Part shown: piece after piece, positions 16,927 through 24,554 of the stretch
Layout of the letters: each line of letters begins with the position of its first letter
Numbering within the stretch: the first letter of the stretch is position 1
NCBI GenBank assembly: GCA_002753155.1
Contig: PDZW01000003.1
Location: 61,895-125,894 of the forward strand
Direction of reading: 5' to 3'
Length of the DNA: 64,000 nucleotides
From: Alphaproteobacteria bacterium WMHbin7
GTDB lineage: Bacteria > Pseudomonadota > Alphaproteobacteria > Rhodospirillales > WMHbin7
Position numbers and translations under genes: made by a program
The notes under the pieces: generated by a model
Seen by the model: only the letters and a program-made list of their open reading frames with translations
Databases searched by the model: none
Told to the model about the DNA's origin: nothing

Positions 16927-19900
16927 ATGGAGCTTACATATAACTCGGCGATAATTAAGAGAGATTCGGGGGACGGGCGGGGAAGCCGCTCCGTCGTCGG
17001 TCAGTCGGCTTATATTAGCCGGTCGAAATGTATCGACCGAGACGGGCAGAATTATGATTATCGTAGAGTCACCACCCAATCCGACTATGTGAATCGGAGG
17101 GGGGACTTCGAAGAAAAGGGCAAGGACTTAGGCGAGCGTGTGGCGGCCTCGGGCGTGATCCTGCCCGAGGGTCGCACCCTCGAATCTCTCGGTCTAAATA
17201 ACGGAATCGATTTATGGACTCGAATCGAAAATGAAGAGGACCGAATTTTAGGTCAGAGATTCCGGCGCGATCAAAAACGCGCCGACCGTGAAATAATGTC
17301 GGCCAGCCCGGCTCATCGAATCATAATTTCGATTCATAATTCGATTCCGCCCGACCAGGCGGGCGAAATCATAGAAAATTTTATCCGCGAACATATAACT
17401 TCGCGGGGGATGGTGGCCGAATTTTCGATTCACGACAAGCCGGGCAACTTACACGCCCACATAATTCACTCGGCGCGAATTCTGGAATCTGACGGGACAT
17501 TTTCAAAATCAAAATGCCGCAGCATCGCCGACCCAACCAACTACAGGGAATTTACCTTGGAGGGCCGGGCCACGATTGCCCGGCTTCAAAATGAAAAGTT
17601 AGCCGCGCTCGGAATCGAGGACCGGGTAGAATTTCAAAGTTATTCCGAAAGAGGAATCGAAAAAGAAAGGACAACGCACCGGGGCGTTGTCTTCAACACC
17701 GCCCAGGAGATCGGCGCGATATCGATGCCCGACTCTCTATATATAGAGTCAGAAAAACTAGCGCAGAACGTCGCCGCCAGCCTCGGGCAGCGGCATGCCG
17801 TCTGGACCGAGCGCCAGTTTTTGCGCTCGCTCGCCCAAGAATCAGGGGGCGATTCGATTCAGACCGAAGCCGGGCTGGATCATCTTTCCAAGCTGGTCGA
17901 ATCTGGCGTCGTCGTTGAGCTTGACGCCGCCGCAGGAAAATTTACGACGGCGGATTACGTGACCGCCGAAAAATCGGCTTTCGAATCCGCAAAAAATTTA
18001 GCCGACCGCCAGAGCGTCAACATAGATTTGGCCGGGCTCGAATCCCGGCTGGATCGCGATTACGCTTTTTTATCCGCCGAGCAGAAATCCGCCGCCCTGC
18101 ACATCGCCGGGGCGGGCGACCTCAAGCTTATGGTGGGCTTGGCCGGAAGCGGCAAGACGACCTTGCTAAAATCGTTGGTCGATCAAGCCCAAGCGGAAGG
18201 TAAGCGCGTGGTGGGCGTCAGCCTCGCCGGTGTCGCCGTCGATGGCCTGACTCGGGCCGCAGGCGTTGACGTGGCCGCCACGATAGCCGCCTGGAAATTC
18301 GCCGAGGGGCGGGCAGCCAGGGGGCAGACCGCCGAGAAAGCATTCCAGCCCGGCGACCTGATTTTGATCGACGAGGCGGGGATGATCGGGACGCGCGACA
18401 TGCGCGACCTGTTGAATCGCGCCGAGAAAGTGGGCGCGAAAGTCGTCCTGATCGGCGACCCGGATCAGCTTAGCCCGATTGATGCTGGCTCGCCTTTCTC
18501 CGAGCTTTTGAGTCGGCACCCATCCGCGCGCGTCGAAGAGATTCGACGCCAGCGCGAAGGCTGGCAGCGTGAAGCGAGCCAGGCTTTCGCCGATGGCCGA
18601 ATTTTAGACGGCTTGAAGGCCTACGCCGACCGCGGCCATGTCCACATAATCGATGACCCGATTCAAAAAATCACATCCGATTACGTGGCGGATTTGAGCG
18701 CCCGCCCGGACGGATCGCGCCTCGCCCTGGCCGGGCTGAAGGACGAGGTGGCTCAAATAAATGAGTCGATTCGGAATCGCCTCATCGAATCCGGCCACCT
18801 TTCTGAAGTGGCGGGCGAATTCCAAAAACGTACATATTATATCGGAGAAAGAGTTGCATTTACGTCTAACGATTCTGGCTCGCTGGTCCGTGAATCGAGC
18901 CAGGACGCCGCCGTGATGTTGGCGGCTGATTTTCAAGAAAAGGCCCTTCAAGCCGTGCGGAATCGGCACAGCCGCGAATGGGATGATTTCAAATCATCCC
19001 GAAGATTTATCACGCGCAACATGCCCTCGATTCTTGCGCCCTTCGCAAAAATGTATTTTGACGCCCGCTATCAGCGGCTAAAAAGATATCAAAAAAAAGA
19101 GATCGAGCATCGTAAATCCATGCTCGCAGAAGCTCAGAAACAAGCTCGCGGAATGGGCGTCCGCAACGGCGAATTCGGTTTGGTCGAGGGCTTGAATCAG
19201 GACGGCAGCTTGCGCGTCCGGCTCGACTCAGGCCGGACGGTCGATATCTCGGCGGCCCCCAATCAGTGGGGCCAGAAATACGACGGACTTTCTGCGGGCT
19301 ATGCCGCAAGCGCGACCGTCCATAAAAATCAGGGCGCAACCGTCGATAAAACTTATGATTTATCCTCGAAAAACACGGACAGAAACGCGGCCTATGTAAG
19401 CGCGACCCGCCACCGGGACGAGCTAAATATTTACGCCGATTCGGCGCAATTCCGCGATTTTCAGGCCATCGCCGAATCATGGGATCGACGCGGCGGTAAG
19501 GAATCGATTGCCGATTTTGACCTAAAAATCAGCGTCAATCCGCTGGTGAATCGAATCAAAAAATTACGGGAATCGAGGCAAGAATACGCCCGCGAAATGG
19601 CCGGGCTGGCTCGCTCCGCCAAGGCCGAAAACTGTTTCGCCTGGGAACTCGACCCGGCTAAATGGCGGGCGCTGTCCGACCAGCGCCGACAGATTCGAAA
19701 AGAGGCCCGCGAAATCGGGGGCCTTGAATGGAAATCGATCAAGAATCACGCGCGGGCGGCTGGCGTGAATCAGGCTGAATTGATGAAGTGGAGCGGGCAA
19801 TCCAGGCTCACTAACGAGCAGATCGCAGCCCAAGAAAGGGTCGAGAAATGGGCCGAAAAAGTGGAGCAATGCCGCGACGGCTGGAACGCGCTCAAGTCGG

Positions 19901-20211
19901 TTCCGAGCTACCAAAAAACGCCGGATTTCGCAGCTTGGCAGCGCCAAAAAATGGAGCGCGACCGCATGGCCGCCGCGATCATGGCCGATGAATCCGGCCA
20001 CCGCCGCTTCATCGGCGAGGTTGGCCTCACCCTAGCCACGGCTAAAAAAATGAGCCAGGACCACGACCGACGCCAGCAGCGCCAGGCCGGGCAGTCCTGG
20101 CAGCCAGCCCAGGCCCCCAGACAGCAGGGCATGGGGCAGGCCATGCCCACCAGCCCCGCCCAGGCCAAGGCCAGGAAGCGCATCAACCGCTTCCAAAGCA
20201 TCGAGCGGTGA
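16927..20211 (+). CDS. traA: Relaxase-helicase (TraA / MobA-MobL family)
   Basis: 1,094 residues. The N-terminal relaxase domain (about 1-230) has the HUH metal motif in NLHAHIIHSAR near 178 and an N-terminal Tyr for nicking. An AAA_30 helicase domain has Walker A in LAGSGKTT near 402 and Walker B in LILIDEAGMIG near 478, followed by a UvrD-like C-terminal motif (SATVHKNQGATVDKTYD) near 800. The last 200 residues are charged and Gln/Pro-rich. Ti-type TraA proteins nick oriT and unwind the transferred strand. The ATG at 16927 follows AAAGAAAGGA. The gene is unusually dense in GANTC sites. It points away from the coupling-protein operon, and a strong terminator follows it. Confidence 0.93.
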   Translation: MELTYNSAIIKRDSGDGRGSRSVVGQSAYISRSKCIDRDGQNYDYRRVTTQSDYVNRRGDFEEKGKDLGERVAASGVILPEGRTLESLGLNNGIDLWTRIENEEDRILGQRFRRDQKRADREIMSASPAHRIIISIHNSIPPDQAGEIIENFIREHITSRGMVAEFSIHDKPGNLHAHIIHSARILESDGTFSKSKCRSIADPTNYREFTLEGRATIARLQNEKLAALGIEDRVEFQSYSERGIEKERTTHRGVVFNTAQEIGAISMPDSLYIESEKLAQNVAASLGQRHAVWTERQFLRSLAQESGGDSIQTEAGLDHLSKLVESGVVVELDAAAGKFTTADYVTAEKSAFESAKNLADRQSVNIDLAGLESRLDRDYAFLSAEQKSAALHIAGAGDLKLMVGLAGSGKTTLLKSLVDQAQAEGKRVVGVSLAGVAVDGLTRAAGVDVAATIAAWKFAEGRAARGQTAEKAFQPGDLILIDEAGMIGTRDMRDLLNRAEKVGAKVVLIGDPDQLSPIDAGSPFSELLSRHPSARVEEIRRQREGWQREASQAFADGRILDGLKAYADRGHVHIIDDPIQKITSDYVADLSARPDGSRLALAGLKDEVAQINESIRNRLIESGHLSEVAGEFQKRTYYIGERVAFTSNDSGSLVRESSQDAAVMLAADFQEKALQAVRNRHSREWDDFKSSRRFITRNMPSILAPFAKMYFDARYQRLKRYQKKEIEHRKSMLAEAQKQARGMGVRNGEFGLVEGLNQDGSLRVRLDSGRTVDISAAPNQWGQKYDGLSAGYAASATVHKNQGATVDKTYDLSSKNTDRNAAYVSATRHRDELNIYADSAQFRDFQAIAESWDRRGGKESIADFDLKISVNPLVNRIKKLRESRQEYAREMAGLARSAKAENCFAWELDPAKWRALSDQRRQIRKEAREIGGLEWKSIKNHARAAGVNQAELMKWSGQSRLTNEQIAAQERVEKWAEKVEQCRDGWNALKSVPSYQKTPDFAAWQRQKMERDRMAAAIMADESGHRRFIGEVGLTLATAKKMSQDHDRRQQRQAGQSWQPAQAPRQQGMGQAMPTSPAQAKARKRINRFQSIER

Positions 20212-20292
20212 ACGGTCATGAAATGTCAGTCCAATTCAAGCCATGACAGTATTGGATTGATTTTAGACTGTTGACTTGCGATTTTTGCAATG

Positions 20293-20330
20293 AAAAACCC
20301 CCCGGCTGGAGGATGCCGGGGGGTTTTGTT
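20293..20330 (+). terminator. Terminator after the relaxase gene
   Basis: A stem of about 13 bp (AAAACCCCCCGGC / GCCGGGGGGTTTT) ends in TTTTGTTTT and lies about 80 bp past the relaxase stop. Confidence 0.85.
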
Positions 20331-20463
20331 TTGCGTTTCAAGCTGCCAAGCCATGTCCCGCACTCTTTATATATATGTGCCCGACGAATAAATCAAGACT
20401 CTTCTTGCATTACACTTGAGTTTGACCTAAATTTATTTCAGCCAAGCCACTCAAAGGTACGTT

Positions 20464-21555
20464 ATGTTCCTCCCGCCCCCCCAATCCCCCCGCACACCCG
20501 ACCCCATCCTGGGTCTGCCGATTGATGTCGATGGAATCCGCTTTCGCCTTCAACATTTATCAAAAAAACTTGCCCCCCGAGATCACCGTATTCATGTTTG
20601 TTTTCATGACGTTAACCCCCAGGCCGAGGGTGTAGAAATTCGCATCGGTGGCGGAAATCACCACTATTTCGCCGGTCAATGGACCTGCGGTAATGTCTGG
20701 GTCTGCCCGGTGTGCGCAGACCGAAAAGGCCGGTTAAATCAATCGCTTATCAACAAAGCGTATGGTTGGGCCGAGCAAAAACAATATCATCGGTTGCTTT
20801 TAACGCTGACCGCCGGGTTCGAAGGCTGGACCCGGCTTGAGCAGCGCCGCAAGGATTTCCGAGCCGCTAAAACACTGCTAACCCGCTGTAAAAGCTGGAA
20901 AGAGCTTGCAAAGCACCTCAAGGGCAGCATCACCAAAACGGACGTGCCGTTTTCGCGGGCCTGGGGCTGGCTGCCCCATGAGCATATATCATTATTTATC
21001 AATGCGGAATCTCTCGATGAGGCTGTCCAGCTTGTCCATGCCGTCAAGCTGGATTGGGTTAAGTGCCTGAAAAAGTGTAACTTAATGTGGTTCGGAGCGT
21101 CAGCAAAAGTCACCATGTCGGACCAGGACGCCGCCAAGTATTTTACAAAAGATTCAGATGTGATAAATAATCATGGCGGGCAAAGCCTGCAACCATTCGA
21201 TGTTCTAAGGCGGGCTGGGTGCGCGGGTGCTGGCTATGACTGGGCTCGGCAAGCTTGGAGCGAATTCGTTAACGATATCAAAGATTTGAGGCAGCTTCGA
21301 TTCTCAAACGACCTAAAAAAAGATTGCGGGATCATCGAAGAAAACGAAGAAAATCAAGAGGATGAAGAGCATCATATGTATCGGATCGCCGGCACCATCG
21401 ACCGCGCCACTTGGACTCAAATATCTCGAAGAAATAAAGAAGTAAATGGTGCGTTGTTCGGTGCAATCTTGCGAAACTGCAAAGAGTTAGGCTTTAATTA
21501 TATTTGGGAATGGCTCTATAACGAACATAGTATATTGCCACCCTTGCGAAATTGA
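20464..21555 (+). CDS. Rolling-circle replication initiator (Rep)
   Basis: 363 residues with the features of plasmid rolling-circle Rep proteins. A Cys-rich motif (WTCGNVWVCPVCADRK, near 78-93), the LLLTLT strand, the HUH metal motif (WLPHEHISLF, near 178) and a KYFTK motif near 225 are all in the expected order. A catalytic Tyr is likely near 224 (AAKYFTK). Such proteins nick a double-strand origin and start replication. The ATG follows AAAGGT. On an integrated element it suggests a circular replicating stage after excision, or descent from a small plasmid. The C-terminal 80 residues are Glu/Asn-rich and not recognised. Confidence 0.85.
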   Translation: MFLPPPQSPRTPDPILGLPIDVDGIRFRLQHLSKKLAPRDHRIHVCFHDVNPQAEGVEIRIGGGNHHYFAGQWTCGNVWVCPVCADRKGRLNQSLINKAYGWAEQKQYHRLLLTLTAGFEGWTRLEQRRKDFRAAKTLLTRCKSWKELAKHLKGSITKTDVPFSRAWGWLPHEHISLFINAESLDEAVQLVHAVKLDWVKCLKKCNLMWFGASAKVTMSDQDAAKYFTKDSDVINNHGGQSLQPFDVLRRAGCAGAGYDWARQAWSEFVNDIKDLRQLRFSNDLKKDCGIIEENEENQEDEEHHMYRIAGTIDRATWTQISRRNKEVNGALFGAILRNCKELGFNYIWEWLYNEHSILPPLRN

Positions 21556-21844
21556 AGCAATTGTCGGCTCAATAAAATCAAGTCAGGATTATCATTAGTG
21601 CGCCAGCATGCGTTTAATGTTGGCGTTGATGAATTATTATTGTGTTATTATTGTCTTAATCAAATAAACTGGCTTTAAGCAGTGGGATTCTTTGCTGGGA
21701 TCGGCGGTGCGTTGGATTTGGTAGCGAGCAAAAAAGAGAGAAAGAAGGCGACAATGCGCGCGGAGGGTGTGGAAGAGAGGGGGGATGTGGGGGAATTGGT
21801 ATCTAATATATTAATGAATAAACCTAGCCAGTCGATCACCCACG

Positions 21845-21864
21845 GACTCTATATATATAGAGTC
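21845..21864. repeat. 20-bp perfect palindrome GACTC...GAGTC
   Basis: GACTCTATATATATAGAGTC is self-complementary and ends in two GANTC sites. A copy with one base different lies inside the relaxase gene at 17731-17750. Confidence 0.7.
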
Positions 21865-21968
21865 TCTCGGATAGTTAACTAAAGTAATTATCCGGTCTGG
21901 CTGATTGACATGCCAATCAATATCCTGCATTATATAAACATATCAAGCACTTAGTCTTGATATTTGAC

Positions 21969-21990
21969 AGTCAAACCGCTGCGTTTGACT
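21969..21990. promoter_or_regulatory. Operator-like inverted repeat before the 198-residue gene
   Basis: AGTCAAAC and GTTTGACT are separated by 6 bp and lie 28 bp before the ATG at 22019, overlapping a TTGACA-like box. Binding of a repressor here is inferred. Confidence 0.5.
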
Positions 21991-22018
21991 TTGGATTAAC
22001 TGTCGAAAGGATACGACA

Positions 22019-22615
22019 ATGAGTAAAACTTCAAAAACTGCCAACATGGATGAGATATGCGCAATGGTAGACGTGAAGGCTAGGGCTGATCTTAATGCGT
22101 GTGTTGCCCTTGCTAACACAGTTGGTCGAGGTCTTGAAGTCCTTGAAAAACAATGCTTTTTGCATGATGAGGATGGGAATTATCTAACGCCTGAAATGGT
22201 TCAAGTTATCGAGCTTTTGCGCCAGAGCGTTGATAAAATTGACGATTCTCTCGATCAGATCGCTATGGCTGAGGAATTAGCTCGCGGGTTGGGGCTCGCA
22301 AACCCTGACTTTGACCAGTGCGAAAAAGACAAATGCGTCAAAGACTTCGGGGAGCATAAAGCGCATTTAGTGTTAATGCTTTGTGAGTTTGCAACTAGGG
22401 TGCGAAATGCAGCCATTGAAGGGCGTCAACTATTTGAATTTGAAGATGAAATTAACTATATGGAGAGGCGCCTACAGAGGTTTATGGGTCAAGATAAATG
22501 GGATAGGCAGGTCGAAGAAGTGCAGCGGGCCAAGGCTGTGCAGCAGGCCAAGCCTGTACATCACAAACCAGAGCGAGGCTCGCTCGATGATTTTCTGAAT
22601 GTTATCAAGCACTAA
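22019..22615 (+). CDS. Hypothetical helical protein of the element
   Basis: 198 residues, soluble and mostly helical, with several Cys residues (CAMV, CVAL, CFLHD, CEKDKC) that do not form a known zinc motif, and a basic tail. GAAAGGA precedes the ATG. It starts a rightward run of small genes towards attR and sits behind an inverted-repeat operator. Lower GC than its neighbours suggests separate origin. No family was recognised. Confidence 0.7.
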   Translation: MSKTSKTANMDEICAMVDVKARADLNACVALANTVGRGLEVLEKQCFLHDEDGNYLTPEMVQVIELLRQSVDKIDDSLDQIAMAEELARGLGLANPDFDQCEKDKCVKDFGEHKAHLVLMLCEFATRVRNAAIEGRQLFEFEDEINYMERRLQRFMGQDKWDRQVEEVQRAKAVQQAKPVHHKPERGSLDDFLNVIKH

Positions 22616-22628
22616 GGAGGAATCGGAC

Positions 22629-22862
22629 ATGCGTAAAATTCTTCAGCAGGCGGCGGCTTGGTCCGCCACCCAAGCCGCCAACCAGGCCGGGGACGCCCTC
22701 AAGGGGGCGGTCGTCGAGTACATCGCCCCCGGCCTCGGCCCCGCCCTCGCCGTGGCCCCAGCCCTTAAAATCGCTTGCAAAAACAACGCGTTGGCCCAGG
22801 TCGAGCGTGATTTATACGCCGATAATCAGCGCGACCAGGAAGACCAAGAAATCGATTATTGA
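22629..22862 (+). CDS. Small Ala-rich hypothetical protein
   Basis: 77 residues from the ATG at 22629, chosen because TAAGGAGGA lies just before it; this Shine-Dalgarno site overlaps the stop of the preceding gene. The Ala/Gly-rich first half (about 5-55) may form an amphipathic or membrane-associated helix, and the end is acidic (DNQRDQEDQEIDY). Function unknown. Confidence 0.6.
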   Translation: MRKILQQAAAWSATQAANQAGDALKGAVVEYIAPGLGPALAVAPALKIACKNNALAQVERDLYADNQRDQEDQEIDY

Positions 22863-23081
22863 CATATCCCCTGAATTGTGCTGGCATATCAAGACATGTC
22901 AGCCGGTGCGGCAACCAGCCCGCAGATGCGACGACCGGCATAAAAGCAAGCCAAATCAAGCGCTTGCAGTCGCAATAAACCGCCCTCCAAGCGAGCCCGT
23001 GCGGTTTACTCAACCAAATCAACCACATACGCCGCCAAGTGCGCCCGCGTCCCCTTTTCTCGAATGAAGAAGGAGGGCGAA

Positions 23082-23315
23082 ATGCCTTCAAAAACAAAGA
23101 CTTGTGATGATATAGACGCGCTTGTTAATTCTGCGGCGCTCAAGGAAGCCATTGGTAACATTAGCGAATCAACGCTTTGGCGTTGGATTCGAGACGGTCG
23201 ATTCCCGAGGCCTATTTATCTGGGTCGTCGTAAATTCTGGTCAATAAGCCAGATAAACCAATGGCTTGACGCTGCCAGCACCACCCCAGCCCCAGCCCCT
23301 CAACGGAGTAAATAA
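23082..23315 (+). CDS. AlpA-family regulator (MerR-like helix-turn-helix)
   Basis: 77 residues from the ATG at 23082, which has AGGAGGG 5 nt upstream; an in-frame ATG at 23064 has none. The helix-turn-helix is visible in ISESTLWRWIRDGRFPRPIYLGRRKFW, typical of AlpA regulators that control P4-like integrases or act as excision factors. Its position among the last genes before attR fits control of excision. The Pro-rich end is probably disordered. It ends 1 bp before the next start, so translation is coupled. Confidence 0.85.
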   Translation: MPSKTKTCDDIDALVNSAALKEAIGNISESTLWRWIRDGRFPRPIYLGRRKFWSISQINQWLDAASTTPAPAPQRSK

Positions 23316-23316
23316 C

Positions 23317-23622
23317 ATGAGTAATCAGTTGATCAGCGAGCTTAAATTACATGGTAAAACAGCGGCTTATGTGTCGCCTGTCCTGATTAGCGGGGTGGGT
23401 GGCATGGCAGTTTTTTGGTTTGCCCAGGGGGTCGAGCCGACCCTCGCCTTGCTGGGTGGCATGGCCGTGGCGGCCTGTCCCGTCGCCGCCCACTGGGGCT
23501 GGATTCCTTCGCCCCGATGGTGGCTCAAGTGGGGGGAGGAGATCAGGGCCGCGCGCGCCGCTCAGGCCGCCCAGGCCGCCCAGGCCCCGAAAAAGTACCT
23601 TATCGTCGAAATCAACGAATAG
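23317..23622 (+). CDS. Small two-helix membrane protein
   Basis: 101 residues, ATG at 23317 after CGGAG. Two hydrophobic segments (VSPVLISGVGGMAVFWFAQG and ALLGGMAVAACPVAAHWGWI) are separated by a short turn, followed by a soluble AQAAQAA-rich stretch. It lies between the AlpA gene and the last small gene with tight spacing. It could be an entry-exclusion or membrane-anchor protein, but no family was recognised. Confidence 0.6.
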   Translation: MSNQLISELKLHGKTAAYVSPVLISGVGGMAVFWFAQGVEPTLALLGGMAVAACPVAAHWGWIPSPRWWLKWGEEIRAARAAQAAQAAQAPKKYLIVEINE

Positions 23623-23637
23623 TGGGGAGCGCGGATC

Positions 23638-23805
23638 ATGAGCAATAGATATAGCAATGACGACGACGAGGAAGCCCAAACCGAAGCCGCCAAGGCCCAG
23701 GCCGACAGGATCGCCGACCAACAAAAAAAAGCGCTCGATGAGGCCGAAAAACGGTTGATGAATTACTTTTATCCGCCTCGATGCGGGGGCTGTTGCCCCG
23801 ACTGA
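23638..23805 (+). CDS. 55-residue acidic protein with Cys-rich end
   Basis: A short frame with ATG at 23638 after GGGGAG. The product has an acidic start (NDDDEEAQ), an Ala/Gln/Lys helix and a CGGCCPD terminus that could bind metal. It follows the two-helix protein by 15 bp. Its TGA stop is the first part of a TGATGCCCAA repeat, so the gene ends exactly at the integrase-site array of the right end. Confidence 0.5.
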   Translation: MSNRYSNDDDEEAQTEAAKAQADRIADQQKKALDEAEKRLMNYFYPPRCGGCCPD

Positions 23806-23844
23806 TGCCCAAGGTGATGCCCAAAACGTAATTTTCAGGCATCA
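23803..23844 (+). repeat. Right-end copies of TGATGCCCAA
   Basis: Direct copies at 23803-23812 and 23815-23824, and a partial inverted copy (GGCATCA, 23838-23844), lie just inside attR. They match the array beside attL and fit arm-type integrase sites. Confidence 0.65.
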
Positions 23845-23852
23845 TTAGCTGG

Positions 23853-23954
23853 TTTCCCGGCAAAGAAAAACCCCATTAAATCGTTGATTTAGTGGGGTTT
23901 TTTCTTGGTGCGCCCGGCGGGATTCGAACCCACGGCCCCAGGATTAGGAATCCT
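23853..23954. repeat. attR: right copy of the 102-bp direct repeat
   Basis: It matches 9464-9565 with two mismatches. This copy keeps the tRNA-Arg(CCT) gene whole, because its 5' half continues to the right of the repeat. Confidence 0.92.
23871..23897 (-). terminator. Terminator of tRNA-Arg(CCT)
   Basis: Read on the minus strand, a stem CCCCACTAAATC / GATTTAATGGGG is followed by TTTTTCTTT. It starts about 10 nt after the tRNA 3' end and is duplicated at attL. Confidence 0.85.
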
Positions 23955-23982
23955 GTGCTCTATCCTGCTGAGCTACGGGCGC
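23906..23982 (-). tRNA. tRNA-Arg (anticodon CCT)
   Basis: 77 nt including the encoded CCA. The acceptor stem is GCGCCCG / CGGGCGC, the anticodon stem-loop is CAGGA-TTCCTAA-TCCTG with anticodon CCT, and the T arm carries GGTTCGAATCC. It is the target site of the integrated element and remains intact. Confidence 0.97.
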
Positions 23983-24022
23983 GTATTTGAAATCAATGTG
24001 TTATGTGATGCGGCCTGATTAA

Positions 24023-24124
24023 CTAGTCACTTGCCTTCTTGCTTCGTTCTTCTAGCCGCATCACAGCGGATGCGGCAAGGGCTTTCTTGCGGGTCTTCTG
24101 GCTTCTGCCCGCGCCAACTTGCAT
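24023..24124 (-). CDS. Possible 33-residue basic protein
   Basis: A short frame starting at an ATG at 24124 encodes a very basic peptide (RSQKTRKKALAASAVMRLEERSKKASD). It lies just after the 71-residue gene in the same direction. Codon pattern and position are suggestive, but it may be chance. Confidence 0.25.
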   Translation of the reverse strand: MQVGAGRSQKTRKKALAASAVMRLEERSKKASD

Positions 24125-24135
24125 TCGTAAACGGA

Positions 24136-24351
24136 TCAACGGTCCCGCAGATGGGCCTTTGCCAACCTGACAAGATGTTTCTCCTCGATCCTTTTGCCAT
24201 CGAGAAGATGATGGCTGACCCCTGCCCGATACACCTTGTGGCCTGCAAGGCGTAGCGAGCGGACGGCTTGCCAGAATTCTGATGATTCCGGTGCTGCCTT
24301 GCGGGATTGAATTGGCTCTGGGAACAGGGGAAGCTGATCTGTTGGTTTCAT
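24136..24351 (-). CDS. Small conserved-looking hypothetical protein
   Basis: 71 residues from the ATG at 24351 (KPTDQLPLFPEP...); a TTG five codons upstream is also possible. AAGCAGG precedes the ATG. The protein is basic and helical with a motif SLRLAGHKVYRAGVSHHLLDG near the middle, resembling small DNA-binding-like hypothetical proteins, but no family was recognised. It lies between the tRNA and the divergent DUF748 gene. Confidence 0.5.
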   Translation of the reverse strand: MKPTDQLPLFPEPIQSRKAAPESSEFWQAVRSLRLAGHKVYRAGVSHHLLDGKRIEEKHLVRLAKAHLRDR

Positions 24352-24554
24352 GGCCTGCTTCGACAAAGGATTTTTCTGCCGCGAGATTATTCAAGCCTGA
24401 CGGCGCAGGCAAGGGATTCGTTTTTACCTCGTGGTTTCTTTCTTTGCAAAGCCCATTCCCTGTCCTCAATACGACGTATCGACACGCTCTTGCTGACGGA
24501 CTGCTCTGCCTGCTATTCTCTACCCAAGCCCGAACCGATTGATTATCTGGAAGA

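Larger units (their letters stand above)
21556..22018. other. Regulatory intergenic region of the element
   Basis: About 460 bp without a convincing gene; a 66-codon frame at 21682 has no ribosome site. It contains the palindrome at 21845-21864, a TTGACA box near 21906 with a weak -10, and the inverted repeat before the next gene. A short stem CGCCA...TGGCG near 21601-21626 may end the rep transcript. Confidence 0.5.
9464..23954 (+). mobile_element. Integrative mobilizable element in tRNA-Arg(CCT), about 14.5 kb
   Basis: The element is bounded by a 102-bp direct repeat (9464-9565 and 23853-23954, two mismatches) covering the 3' part of tRNA-Arg(CCT) and its terminator. The left end carries a P4-type tyrosine integrase and the right end an AlpA-type regulator. 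Between them lie conjugation genes (coupling protein, VirB6/TrbL-like protein, TraA-type relaxase-helicase) and a rolling-circle Rep protein. No VirB4, VirB11, VirB8-10 or pilin genes were found, so self-transfer is unlikely and mobilization by another system is inferred. No resistance, restriction or obvious cargo gene is recognised. The proteins of 22019-23805 are unknown. Confidence 0.9.

Noticed and set aside
16758..16943. Frame of 61 codons before the relaxase gene
   Set aside because: Its hydrophobic product is produced by the two AT-rich hairpins, and it overlaps the relaxase start.
21682..21882. Frame of 66 codons between rep and the 198-residue gene
   Set aside because: GTG start without a ribosome site; contains the 20-bp palindrome; weak coding pattern.
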